Shown here: one piece after another, positions 33,345 through 44,204 of the stretch
How positions within the stretch are numbered: position 1 is the first letter of the stretch
Layout of the letters: every line of letters begins with the position of its first letter
Assembly: GCA_900169235.1 (NCBI GenBank)
Contig: FWCC01000004.1
Span: 62,001 to 126,000, forward strand
Source: Zarea fungicola
Taxonomy: Eukaryota > Ascomycota > Sordariomycetes > Hypocreales > Cordycipitaceae
Direction of reading: 5' to 3'
DNA: 64,000 bases
Program-made: the position numbers and the translations under genes
Notes under the pieces: generated by a model
Seen by the model: the letters and a program-made list of their open reading frames with translations, nothing else
Told to the model about the DNA's origin: nothing
The model's database searches: none

Positions 33345-34007
33345 TTATTCCTTTACACGAAGCTCCTCAGGGCAATCGGGCTGGCGGAAAGGATGGGCGT
33401 TGATGATGGCAGGTAGCTTGTTGAGATTCGCCACGATCACTTTGATGGACGGGTACGCATCGAGGCTCATGTTGAAGCGTTCCGAGCTCCAAATAGCCGG
33501 CATGAGGCACACATCCGCAATCGTCACCTCATCGCCGACAGAGTACTTGCCAGCGGTCGTCTTCGCAATCGCCTCATACGCGCTCAGCCCCTCGCTAATG
33601 AGATCAATGTTCCACTGCTCTGCGCTAGCGTTCAAGGCGCGGACGCGTTGCAGAATGCGCAGGTTCGTGACGGGCTGGATGTCGCAGGAGACAATGTTGG
33701 TGAGCACGCGAACCATGGTGCGCGCGGTGCTGTCCTTAGGAACCAGAGGGGAGATATCGGGGTGCTTCTCGTCGAGGTACTCAATCGCGGGGACGGACTG
33801 GCCGATGCGCAGGTCGGCATCATTATGGCAGATGACGAGTGGCACAGTGCAGGACGGGTTCAACGCGCGGTGTTTGTCGCTGCTCTGCTCGCCCTGGAGT
33901 AGATTGATATACACAGGTTTGAATTCGAGGTTCTTGAGATTGAAGGCGATGCGAAGGCGGCCAGAGCACGAGGAGCGGAAGTACGTGTAGAGCGTGTAGT
34001 CAGACAT
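33345..34007 (-). CDS. maiA: Maleylacetoacetate isomerase (zeta-class glutathione S-transferase)
   Basis: Single exon, 220 aa, the usual length. The N-terminal thioredoxin-like domain has the zeta-class active site SSCSGRLRIAFN (Ser12, Ser13, Cys14, Ser15) and INLLQGEQ. The glutathione-binding IGQSVPAIEYLDEKHP motif follows, then an all-helical C-terminal domain with ITNLRIL-like and GDEVTIADVCLMPAIW signatures. The enzyme isomerises maleylacetoacetate to fumarylacetoacetate with glutathione, the penultimate step of phenylalanine/tyrosine catabolism in the cytosol. In Aspergillus it clusters with homogentisate dioxygenase and fumarylacetoacetase. Neither is present in this window, so the gene is unlinked here. 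It converges on the cutinase gene with 184 bp between stops. Confidence 0.95.
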   Translation of the reverse strand: MSDYTLYTYFRSSCSGRLRIAFNLKNLEFKPVYINLLQGEQSSDKHRALNPSCTVPLVICHNDADLRIGQSVPAIEYLDEKHPDISPLVPKDSTARTMVRVLTNIVSCDIQPVTNLRILQRVRALNASAEQWNIDLISEGLSAYEAIAKTTAGKYSVGDEVTIADVCLMPAIWSSERFNMSLDAYPSIKVIVANLNKLPAIINAHPFRQPDCPEELRVKE

Positions 34008-37000
34008 GGCGACGGAGGTGTTTGGGATTGTCTGTGGTAAGTATGCTGGGTGTTTGGTTAAGATTTTGTTCTAGTATTCACAAAAACATAAACAGTAGTT
34101 GCGAGCTGGCATTTATAACTTGCAGCCCAAATTGTCTTATGATGTTTGAGGAGGTGCAATGATGAGCGCCGAGCGTAGCCGAGCCCGAATTGATTCCGAA
34201 TTCCCGGAGCTTGTTCCGCTCTACTTCCAAATCGGGAAATCGCATCCCCGCCATGTAAGATGCGAGATGAACAATCGTGGTCTGGAACCCAGGCAGACGT
34301 TCACAATGGCAGGAATAATGGAATCATTAGTTATTTTTAACCTCTCATCTAGGATAATTTGGAATCAAGATACAGTTTATATCTCCGAAAAAGCGAAGGT
34401 TGCTGGAGATTCCGGGCCATCGAATGCAGAAACCAGGCAGATGCGCAACGATGCAGAGGTTTGGCAACAATGAAATGCACCAAACCTAAATTAGTAGTCT
34501 AGTATGGGGGCTGCCAAGAATAAGAATGCCTTTTTATTCAGGAGTAGCCTTCATGTACTAGGCGTTGCGCCTCCATTGCCAAGTGTCTTGTCTCCCGCCA
34601 GCGGCGTTTTCTTGGCCATGCACGAACCGTTCACAGATTGATCTTTGCTACCCTAAATCTATGCAAGTGAGCTCTATGGTAATAGGACCGGATACTAAGC
34701 TTCTGTAGGGCTACTGTACCGGTGTTCTGCCACTACTGGCCCACCCACCCGATTCACACCGTTTCTACTGGTTCTCTATATTGAGCGGCTTTTTAAACAT
34801 TGCATATTCGATTTGCGTTTAGAATGGTGATTTTCACGTGATTAATGCCTCCGTTACATGTTTGAGTTACTATTGCAAGTATGATGTGGAATTATGTACC
34901 GCCTTCGCGGTTTCTGGAGCAGCGGCGACTGTGTGCCACACCAGGTGACACTGTGATTTTCTTGGCAGCGCCAGGAGCGATATTCCAATCTATACCAAGC
35001 TTCTAGGCGATTTCTTGGCCAACTTTGGTGTATTGAGGCGTGAAGATGTGGCATCTTAACCTGTCCAGCCACCGTCCCACCTGGCACTGCCCAGATCTCT
35101 TGCCCAGCCCCAAACGACCGGTTCCATATGCCATCAAACAACAATGCTTTGTTTTGGTTTAGGTAACCTCGAGATTAGATGGTAAATAGAGATTCAAACC
35201 CTGAGTACGTCTCACCGGAAAGAAAGACGACCCGGTTTTTAGCATCGCTGCGGTCACGCATTGAAGCAGTCACATTTGGTCATGATGGATATTGCCTCGT
35301 TGGGGCTAGGCCTTGTATCATGCAGGAAAATTCTAGCGTTAACGCCTGCAATCACGCAATCGAGCCTCATTACCGATGTCCCGAGAGAAAGCTGTAGAGA
35401 GACTCCCACTGTCTTTGCTGAGAAAGCAGAAACAAGGGCACTCCAGAGGAGCGGTCGGCGGAGACGTAAAATTGGCGCTGAAAATAGCCAAGCTATGAGG
35501 AGGGCAAATACAACATCCATGCACCAGAATCGGGTATACCGAAGGTGATTTCTGCTCCCCTCCGAATCAACGCCCGCAAACTCTTGTCGCAACGCCGAAC
35601 GTGCCTTTTGCCAAGACAGTTGAGAGTGGCAAGCTAGACAAATATTCACAGCAGCACCTGGTCCAGACCTCGCGCCTTTGATTCTTTGGCTTTCAATATT
35701 GGAATAAGTTGTCACACTATTTAAAAAAATTCAATTGCGACGGAAGGTTGCCAAGGTAAAGGCAGGAAGGCTGCCGGTAGGCCCAAACACGGATGCAAGC
35801 CGAGACTAGACATGCCCCAAGCGCTGAGGCTGTTTCCGTCTCGGTTAGAATATCTTTTCTGGGATTCGTTTTTAGCAGTTGATGATTAGCCAATGATTCA
35901 AGAAACTTTGACCAATACTTCAAGACAAGCTCTAAGCGGCTGGGCCGCGCATCACGCGCCAGAGCACGGCTGAAACTGGTGCCGTTGACGTGATCACCAC
36001 CATGAAGAAGCCCCCAACAAACAGCCAAGACGAGGGCAACAACTTTACATGTTCATTATCAACATCGGAAGCTGAATGATGCAAATGTCTTGCGAGCACT
36101 GTTCCCCTGCCTGCCCCTTTCCTAATCAGCTGCACAAGACCACAGGTCCATTTCCCATCAACCGTCAACCGCCAGGGGGAGTAGGTTGTCAGGTGGACAC
36201 GGTTTGCGAGATTGGGCTGCGAGATTTCGCCTCGACGATCCTCTCGGGTCATCGCCAGCTGAGAAATGATACCTGGAAGCCACGAGGTAACGTGCTTGTG
36301 GCTGTGGATGATGCTGTTGGAAAACGGGGGGCCGGGCTCAGATGCTTGCTGATTATCTGACAGCAGTGCCGCCGGAGGGGACTGTGGGATTTTGGGCGCG
36401 GTGGCAGACGGGCCGTGTGCCGCGAGTTGATGTAATTACTGCCGAACAGCTTTTTCTTTGCTTTTTGTTGTTTTCTCAAGTCCTAGTCTACTATTTGCTA
36501 GGTTCAGCTACGTTTCTCCAAAACCAGTCAATGGCTAGACAGGTGTTGATGCTGGTGGCTCATGTGGCGTGCCCTAGTTCTTTTAATACAGAGAACGATG
36601 CTGAAATGGTTTCAAAAAACGTTGTTTAGTAGCTGGATTGCGTAACAGTCTATGTGCGGTACACCGCACCCACACCAGCACACGATGGAAACATTTACGG
36701 AAAATGAGCCGTCTGAGAATGAAGAAGCCGCACAAATTACTTTCCCTCTCAGTAAAACTCCTTCGAGGCACAAACTCCTCGGCGTAATTGGTGTTGTACG
36801 TGAACCAAGGGGAACGGCCACGCATGCAGGCAGGACTTGTGAGAGCCTCGCAGTGCAGGTATCAAGATCTGCTGGGTGCCAAGCTCACCGTGGATTCCAT
36901 GACGACGGGAAGAATGGGGACCAAGTCCCACGTCTCCCCTCAAACATTGGTAATACTGGGTAGATTTGGCAGCATGGAATCACCGTGTCCTTCCTGTCCT

Positions 37001-38032
37001 CTCTCCCTCACGAAGAAGACACAGAGGACTCGGGGCAAATCATAGTAAACAAAAATGCAACAAGTAAGAAGCTAGGCTTGTTTTGTCGAGGGCAGCTTAA
37101 ATTGTGGAGAGAAAGCGCCATTCGGGGCCATCTCTTGACGTTGACGCCATTTTGGGTCAATCTTACTCGCTGCCATCTCCCAGCGGACCTCTCAGAAAGG
37201 CGGCAAAGAAAGCGGTGCTTTGCCCCCCTTTCCCCTAGCTAGAGGAATATCTCACCCAGCAAGCAATCCAGGCCTGCAATCACGCAATTCAGTGGCTCGT
37301 TCGACATCATCTGCGCCCCCAGCAACCTGGCTGTATTGGATTGGATTTCGGGGATTGCGTTAGAGGAGCTGGGTCCCTCAGAAGCATTCTTTTTATTTTA
37401 TTTTATTTAATGTCAGTTGGGGTCGTTTTGCCCCTCCCCGAAGGCCCGTAGTCTTGTAAGTTTATGCCGACTCATCCCTTGGGTAAAGGAACGGAGTACA
37501 TGCACGAATCTGGATTCGTCGCTTCGCGCGGCGGCGGACTGTATTAATTCAGCCCAAAAAATAGTCAGAAGCCACACGGGATAAGAGTCAAGCCAGCATG
37601 GAGAGAGAAAAAAAATAGTGCGTACCAGATACCGGTTCCTCTTTAATGTATCCAAAAAGCATGCGTCTGATCCACACGTGCTCCTCTCTTTCTGTGTCCC
37701 GTAGATTTATATATCTACATGGTCTTCAGCCGGATTTCAAAACGGTCCTCTCGTCTTTGATTATCGTTGTGCTGACGCATACGCATCTGTCTTTGCACCG
37801 GCTTTCCCGCTTGCGAACTTTAATAAGCCCACCCACACGCCGGTCTAAACAGGAAAGACTATATACCCTGCTTCAGAGCATCAGCCTTCTCAGCTTTTAG
37901 AATTTTTTCTCATCTTTACAAAAAGCTAAATCAAAGCGATATCTGGCAGCTGTGCCCGCACTGCCGATAATTTCGCAGAGAAATATTTGGCTGTTTGTGG
38001 ACATTTACAAAGCATCACGGCGCACAGTCACA
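34008..38032. other. 4-kb non-coding region before the sulfate permease
   Basis: Several frames of 80-150 codons exist on both strands, but none has an ATG-led, spliced or family-like reading. The longest, minus 35715-35254, starts with GTG and its first ATG is far inside. No terminal repeats or transposase remnants were recognised. The end (37660-38030) is probably the sulfate permease promoter and leader. Confidence 0.45.
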
Positions 38033-40602
38033 ATGGCGAGCATCAAGGAGCGTCTCCAGCGCGCCTTTGACTCGCAGCACAACGAGTCCGACGATGACCT
38101 TCCTTCCATCTCCAACGCGGATCTCTTCATTGAGCGAGAGCCTACCGTAGGCGAATACATCCAAGAAATTATCCCATCACGCCAAGATGTCGGCCACTAT
38201 ATCTACAACCTGTTTCCCTTTCTCCAGTGGATTGGCAAGTACAACGGCACCTGGCTAATTGGTGATCTTGTTGCTGGTACGTGCTTTCTCAGATTGAACT
38301 AAAAACCTCTGACGATGAGCTGGTCACCTGAATACTAACGGATACACAGGTATTACCGTTGGAGCCGTTGTCGTTCCACAGAGTATGGCTTACGCCCAGC
38401 TTGCCCAGCTTCCCGTTGAATATGGCTTGTACTCTTCTTTCATGGGCGTCCTGATCTACTGGTTCTTTGCCACATCCAAGGACATTACCATTGGTGTAAG
38501 GACCATCATTCTCTCTGTAATTTGCGCTCTCGGCTAACCAGCGCAGCCCGTTGCTGTCATGTCCCAGGTTACCGGAAACGTGGTGCTCAAGGCCAAGGCT
38601 ACCCTGCCTCAGGTTCCCGGCCATGTCATTGCCTCCGCATTGGCCATCATCGCGGGCTCCATCATCTGCTTCATGGGTCTGGCACGCTTGGGATGGATCG
38701 TCGAGGTCATTCCTCTCCCCTCCATCTGCGCCTTCATGACGGGTTCCGCAATCAACATCATTGCCGGCCAGATCAGCAAGCTCATGGGCATTCCCAAGAT
38801 CAACACTCGCAATGCCCCATACCGGGTCATCATCGATTCCCTCAAAGGCCTGCCCAACACACAGCTCGATGCCGCGCTCGGTCTGACGTCGCTTGCCATG
38901 CTGTACATCATCCGTGGCTTCTGCACGTACATGGCCAAGAAGCAGCCGCACAGGGCCAAGATGTACTTTTTCATTTCCACCCTGCGCACTGCCTTTGTCA
39001 TTCTGCTGTACACTGGCATTAGTGCAGGAGTCAATATCCACCACAAGAAGAAGCCAAAGTTCTCCATTATTCAAAATGTGCCCAGAGGTAAGAAGAGCAG
39101 ACGCACGGCACGGCCATCCGATTCAACAGACGAAAGCTAACATGACGTAAACAGGCTTCCAGCATGCTGGTGCACCCACCATTGACAAGGAGATTATCAA
39201 ATCGTTTGCTTCCGAGCTGCCCGCTGCCATTATCGTCATGCTTATTGAGCACATCTCCATTTCCAAGTCTTTCGGCCGAGTCAACAACTACATTATTGAG
39301 CCTTCTCAGGAGCTGGTCGCCATTGGTGTTTCCAACTTGCTTGGCCCTTTCCTCGGAGCTTACCCCGCCACCGGATCCTTCTCGCGCACTGCCATCAAGT
39401 CCAAGGCCGGTGTCAGAACCCCGTTCGCTGGTGTCATCACCGCCGTTGTGGTGCTTCTCGCCTTGTACGCGCTGACCGCAGTCTTCTTCTACATTCCCAA
39501 TGCCGCACTTGCGGGTGTCATCATTCATGCCGTCGGTGACGTTATCACCCCGCCCAAGGTTATTGTGCAGTTCTGGCGTGTCTCTCCCATTGAGGTCATC
39601 ATCTTCTTCGCCGGTGTTCTCGTGACTGTCTTCACCACCATTGAGAACGGCATCTACACCACCGTCTCCGTTTCGTTTGCCGTTGTCCTCTTCAGACTCT
39701 TCCTCAGCCGTGGCCGCTTGCTCGGTGTTGCGCGTATCCGCACCGTCGTCACCTCGCCCAATGGCTCCGTGACTGGTCTTGGTACCGAAGAGAACCTTGC
39801 CGAGGAGGCTGGACAGACATTGCGCACCGGATTCCTGCCCTTTGACCATGCCGACGGGTCCAACCCCAGAGTGAAGCTGGAGCGACCGTACCCTGGCGTT
39901 TACATTTACCGCTTTGCCGAGGGTTTCAACTACCCCAACGCCACTCACTATCTCAATGATCTCACCGAGGTTATTTTCAGGGAGACTCGCAGGACAGACG
40001 TTACCTTGGTCGGCAAGGTCGGCGACCGTGCCTGGAACGACCCTACGCCCCGCCACGTGGTGACGGAGAATGTACAGGATGACAGACCGACTCTCAAGGC
40101 CATTATCCTCGATTTCTCCACCGTCAACAACATTGACGTCACGGCGGCCCAGGCCCTCATTGATGTTCGCAACCAGCTGGATCGCTATGCCGCACCCGGC
40201 ACTGTCGACTGGCACTTTGCGCACATTGAGAACCGGTGGACCAAGCGTGCTCTGGCGGCAGCTGGTTTCGGCTTCCGCTCGCCCAAGCCCAGAGCTGGCG
40301 AGGGTGCGGGACACTGGAAGACCATCTTCAGCATTGCGGACCTCGGTGGCGCCGACAGTGCGGCCAAGGCTGCGGAGCTGGAAGAGCGGGCTGGCCGCGG
40401 ATCTCTCGCCTATGATGTTGAAAGCAAGGTGGCTCCCGACTCTGACATTTACCCTGCCTCTGCCTCGGACAACGATGTGCCCAAGAACCCTGGCAGTGCC
40501 CGTCTCGTGGCCATCCAGGGTCTGAACCGTCCTTACTTCCACTTTGATCTTCAGGAGGCTGTTGAGGCAGCGATTACCAATGCAAAGAGGGCTTCGGCTT
40601 GA
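38033..40602 (+). CDS. Sulfate permease, SulP/SLC26 family
   Basis: Four exons, 38033-38276, 38350-38495, 38547-39087 and 39155-40602, all in phase, 792 aa. The hydrophilic N-terminus is followed by the SulP signature region GITVGAVVVPQSMAYAQLAQ and KDITIGPVAVMS. About 12 membrane helices and the second conserved block (IEPSQELVAIGVSNLLGPFL, then YPATGSFSRTAIKSKAGVRT) follow. The cytosolic C-terminus holds a STAS domain (about 530-760; IILDFSTVNNIDVTAAQALI). Size and sequence pattern match Neurospora cys-14 and Aspergillus sutB-type permeases, the main route of sulfate entry at the plasma membrane. Such genes are normally induced under sulfur limitation by the bZIP factor CYS3/MetR. I could not find an unambiguous CYS3 site in the promoter. 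The start ATG follows CACA in an AT-rich leader. Confidence 0.95.
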
Positions 40603-41539
40603 GAGCGTTTTTTTAGCATCTCCTCATTTTTCTGATTTTTGTTGAAATAAGATATCTCGATGTTCAAGATGTTAGATTGTCTTGTTCCTCTTTTTTTGTT
40701 TATATGGAGTAGGCAAGTGGGCACTCTGAGCGCTAATGATTATTTCTGCATGCGCATCATCATATTTTGGCAACCAATTTATTTCATATAATTCTTTTGA
40801 TACGATTTCAAGGATATCCACTATTTTTCTTCTTTCGCATGTAAACATATTGCATTTGTTGGTCGATAGTTATGATTGTGTCTTGGAGCTCCAGCCTGCT
40901 GTAGTCATCCACGCGGTGCATAATTCATCTGAAAATTGCTTTCAGCCCTGTATCTCTAGAAATAGAGACCAAAGAGGACGGGAAATGCAGAGTCGAGTCA
41001 GGCGCTACTGTTCCCGCGATGCCGCTTCGATTGCAGACAAATTATTGACAAATCAGCTTTGGGCGGCTGAGTAAAGTAGAAGTCACTTCGGGTTGGCTGG
41101 CATGACGTCGTCGGTTCGGCAACAAGGAGGTAACTAGTGGACAGGGGATTCGGGCGCTGAAGCCGCTAGGAAAGAGCGCTGAATTTTAGGTGTGGCTGCG
41201 CTGGAGCGACGAGCACCGACCGCTGCCAAAAGCCAGCAAACCGCCTCGCCGAATTAGAGTTACAGCATAGTACCTATCGCCCGAGTACTATAGATGCCCG
41301 TAGCCGCCCTGTAAAGAGGGCTGCAAAAGCCTGTGGTAGGCAAGGAATATGCCGATTTTAGGGGCTCCACTACAATCCGGCGCCCAGATTTTTTGGTGCG
41401 AGACATTTGGCTATTGATTTTCTAGTCTGTTGTATTGGTAGCCTTGATCGCCGCTCTCTTTCGCTTTTCGTCCCTACTCTTCTTAATTTTCATCATTTTA
41501 CTCCCATCACCCATCGTCGTCTTCCCATCTGACGCCGCC
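40603..41539. other. Spacer between the sulfate permease and the DUF2985 gene
   Basis: Permease 3' region and the promoter of the next gene. The last 130 bp (41410-41530) are C/T-rich and in frame upstream of the chosen start, a probable leader. No gene. Confidence 0.5.
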
Positions 41540-41596
41540 ATGGACGATTCCAGTGGCCGCTCTGCATCGGCGGCCATGGAGCTGCAACAGCAGCAA

Positions 41597-41645
<49 letters not shown>

Positions 41646-43812
41646 GACAACGAGCAGGCTCTAGTAATAACAATAATAACACTCTTGGCCCTCGAAGCCG
41701 AAGTGCCTACTCTCTCGAGGCAGTGTCACCGGGCGCTGCCGTGGACCCGAGCACCGATTACTTTGACGGCTCGTCTAATTTGCGCCAACAGGCCTCCCGA
41801 CAGTCCGTCCGTTCCAGCTCTCATCTATCCGGCGTCGTGCCCTTTGCAGAGTCGCGTCCAGCAAGCCGCAGTTCGAATCGACGGCCTAGTATCCGTATTC
41901 GCCGAGTATCTAACGCTTCGCTGAACCCCCCAGACGTCGATGCAGCCGCTTCCGGTGCGGCCGCCGGCCCGCCTTCTTCATTCGATTCACCGGCCATTGG
42001 TGGCGTTCCTTCATCGGCTTCCTCCTCGTCTTCCCATTATGGACGCCCTCGGAGCGTCTCCCAGCCAATGATGGATGCGTCAGGCCGTGAAACCGATACT
42101 TCCGCAAGACACTCCCGTCGCGTGCAGCAGATCGGCCTCCCGCGACTGACAGAGGAGGGCTCACGCCCCACGATGCAAGAGCTCGGCATCGTGGGCTCAG
42201 CTCTTTCACCTGCGACGTCCTTGCCTGGAAGCATCGCCAGCCCGCACCACGAGCCGCTCGATGTCGACCCCAATCTCACCCCACAGAATCGCCGAGGACG
42301 TTTTAGCAGAATGTTCTGGCCGGGTACTGGTACAAGCGGAAGCCGACGCTCGCAAGACACTGTATCGCGAGGTTCCCTGCAGCAAGACGATGAGTATGAC
42401 GAGCACTTGGTTGATCTGCTCGATACTATTGGCAAGTTTGGGCTGTTTGTTCCGCTGGCGGCGACTGCATACTAACACCTTTGTTAGACCCTGAAGTCCA
42501 GACATTATCCACTCTCACCAACATCCAAAACTCCCTATTTGTTCCTGATCTTGGCGGCCTGATCAACAGACGCCCAACCTATACCCTTACACAGCATGAC
42601 ATTGATCGGGTCGTGTCTCGACCCGGCACCTCAGAGCCCAGAACATCCGGTGTTCCGCAGGAGCCAGCACCGTCCGGCGCTATTCCAGAGGATAGGATTG
42701 ACGAAGCGCCATCCGAAGAGGAGCAAGAGGCTCCGCCAATTCGAAGAACCGACACCATCACGTCACGATTGAGCGATTCTCATTACGCGGCACTTCCTCA
42801 TGGCGTCTCGCTCGCAAACTGGACCGACCAGGAGAAGTGGGAACTCGATGATCATGTCCGCCATATGCTCCACTCTCGACGATCTAAATTCAAGCGTATG
42901 ATGAAGGGATTTGGCCAGTATGTGCGACGGCCTCTTGGGTTTTTGGTTACTCTATACGCCGTCTGCATTACTGCCTTTGGTCTCGCCTGGGTCCTGTTTT
43001 TGATTGGTTGGATCTATGTTGGCGACAAAGAAAAACAGGAGTACACTCTCCACATTATTGACAGTGTCTTGGTTGCGCTCTTTGCCATTGTCGGTGACGG
43101 TATGGCGCCTTTCCGCGCCATTGATACCTACCACATGATTTTTGTGACTCGATACTCGCGCATTATGGAAAAGGGCAAAGCGAGGAGGGACGCACTTCCG
43201 GCCGGGGATGGATCCGACGCGTCAGCAGTGCCGGCCATAGCGTTAAACGGCAAGGAGCCATCTCTTGCAGACCCGGTCGACGGGACCGGGCTGGGCCAGC
43301 CGGCGGATTTCCGCCCACCCAGCCCGCTGGCAAAGGATGAGGAAATGGGCCTCGCAGAAGACGAGGAGGAGGACCTCTACCCGCTGACCCCGAAGCAGCA
43401 GAAGCGTTTCCTGCACCACCGCAAGAAGCTGGCCCAGTCGCACAGTTTCTACAAGCCGCACGAGACGTTTACGCACTACAAGTTTCCTCTGAGCTACCTG
43501 ATTACCGTTGTTCTCCTGCTGGATCTGCATTCCTGCCTGCAAATTTCCCTCGGCGCGACGACATGGGGCATTGACTACCACCATCGCAACGCGGCCATTA
43601 CCACGACGATTCTGTGCGTCAGCATCACGACCAATATTGTCGCTGGTCTGGTCATTCTCAAGGGCGACAAGAAGACGCGCAAGAAGGACGTGGTGAAGCT
43701 CATTGATCGCCAAGAGCTGACGAGCGATGCGATGAAGAAACTCGAGTCCAAAAAGAAGAAACGAGCAGCGGAGCAAGAGCGAGAAGACACACTGCGTATT
43801 CTTACAAAGTAA
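41540..43812 (+). CDS. DUF2985-type integral membrane protein with N-terminal polyglutamine
   Basis: Two exons, 41540-42431 and 42488-43812, 738 aa. The intron is of GC-AG type: donor G|GCAAGT, acceptor TTGTTAG. It joins LLDTI to DPEVQ in phase, and no GT donor nearby restores the frame. The start was set at the ATG in GCCGCCATGG; an upstream in-frame ATG (41435) would add an unlikely hydrophobic leader from the C/T-rich stretch. Residues 16-35 are 20 glutamines, then Asn-, Ser- and Arg-rich disordered sequence to about 400. Membrane helices lie near 445-475, 493-515, 634-654 and 666-688, with an acidic loop and a Lys-rich C-terminus. The C-terminal half matches the fungal DUF2985 family. Its cellular role is unknown. 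Confidence 0.85.
41585..41644 (+). repeat. CAA/CAG repeat coding 20 glutamines
   Basis: Twenty consecutive Gln codons of mixed CAA and CAG, inside the DUF2985-type gene. The mix slows slippage but the tract is still expected to vary between strains. Confidence 0.95.
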
Positions 43813-44204
43813 AACGAATGTAATGTAGAAAAGAATAGATGAGGCGTGCTTTGTGTACAAATTTTTTTTTTTTTTGCGATGGAGAATATAGCGGAACAGC
43901 AGCGATGTCGTTTTTGTTTTTCCCTTTCTCATAGCGCAGCATGTCTCATTATCATGCATTGCACATTTTTATTTAATTTAATATCAAGCATATATGAGGC
44001 CTCGAAAGTGCTTCCTTCAAGAACAGCATGCTTAATTGGGATTCGAATTGCCAATGATGCTTGCTGCCTTGCAACACGATCGGATGCTCGAGTCACTTTG
44101 TGCAGCACGTGTTATAACAGTATGATTGAATTATACGTCTAATGCTACGCTACACTATTCGATACAACTCCCCTCAACATAATAGTTGACCTGGCTACAA
44201 TTCA
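43813..44204. other. Convergent spacer between the DUF2985 and acid phosphatase genes
   Basis: Both 3' untranslated regions. A T-run lies at about 43862-43875. No gene. Confidence 0.6.

Noticed and set aside
35185..35200. Possible tRNA B box (GATTCAAACCC)
   Set aside because: The flanking bases do not pair as a T stem and no A box or acceptor stem is found.
35254..35715. Minus-strand 153-codon frame with hydrophobic segments
   Set aside because: It starts with GTG, has its first ATG in the middle, and shows no splice sites or family resemblance.
39067..40542. 491-codon minus-strand frame opposite the sulfate permease
   Set aside because: Gly/Asp/Glu/Arg-rich translation is the usual antisense reading of GC-rich third positions; the plus strand is a clear SulP protein.
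41435..41539. Upstream in-frame ATG of the DUF2985 gene giving a hydrophobic N-terminus
   Set aside because: The extension is translated C/T-rich leader; the ATG at 41540 has an ideal GCCGCCATGG context.
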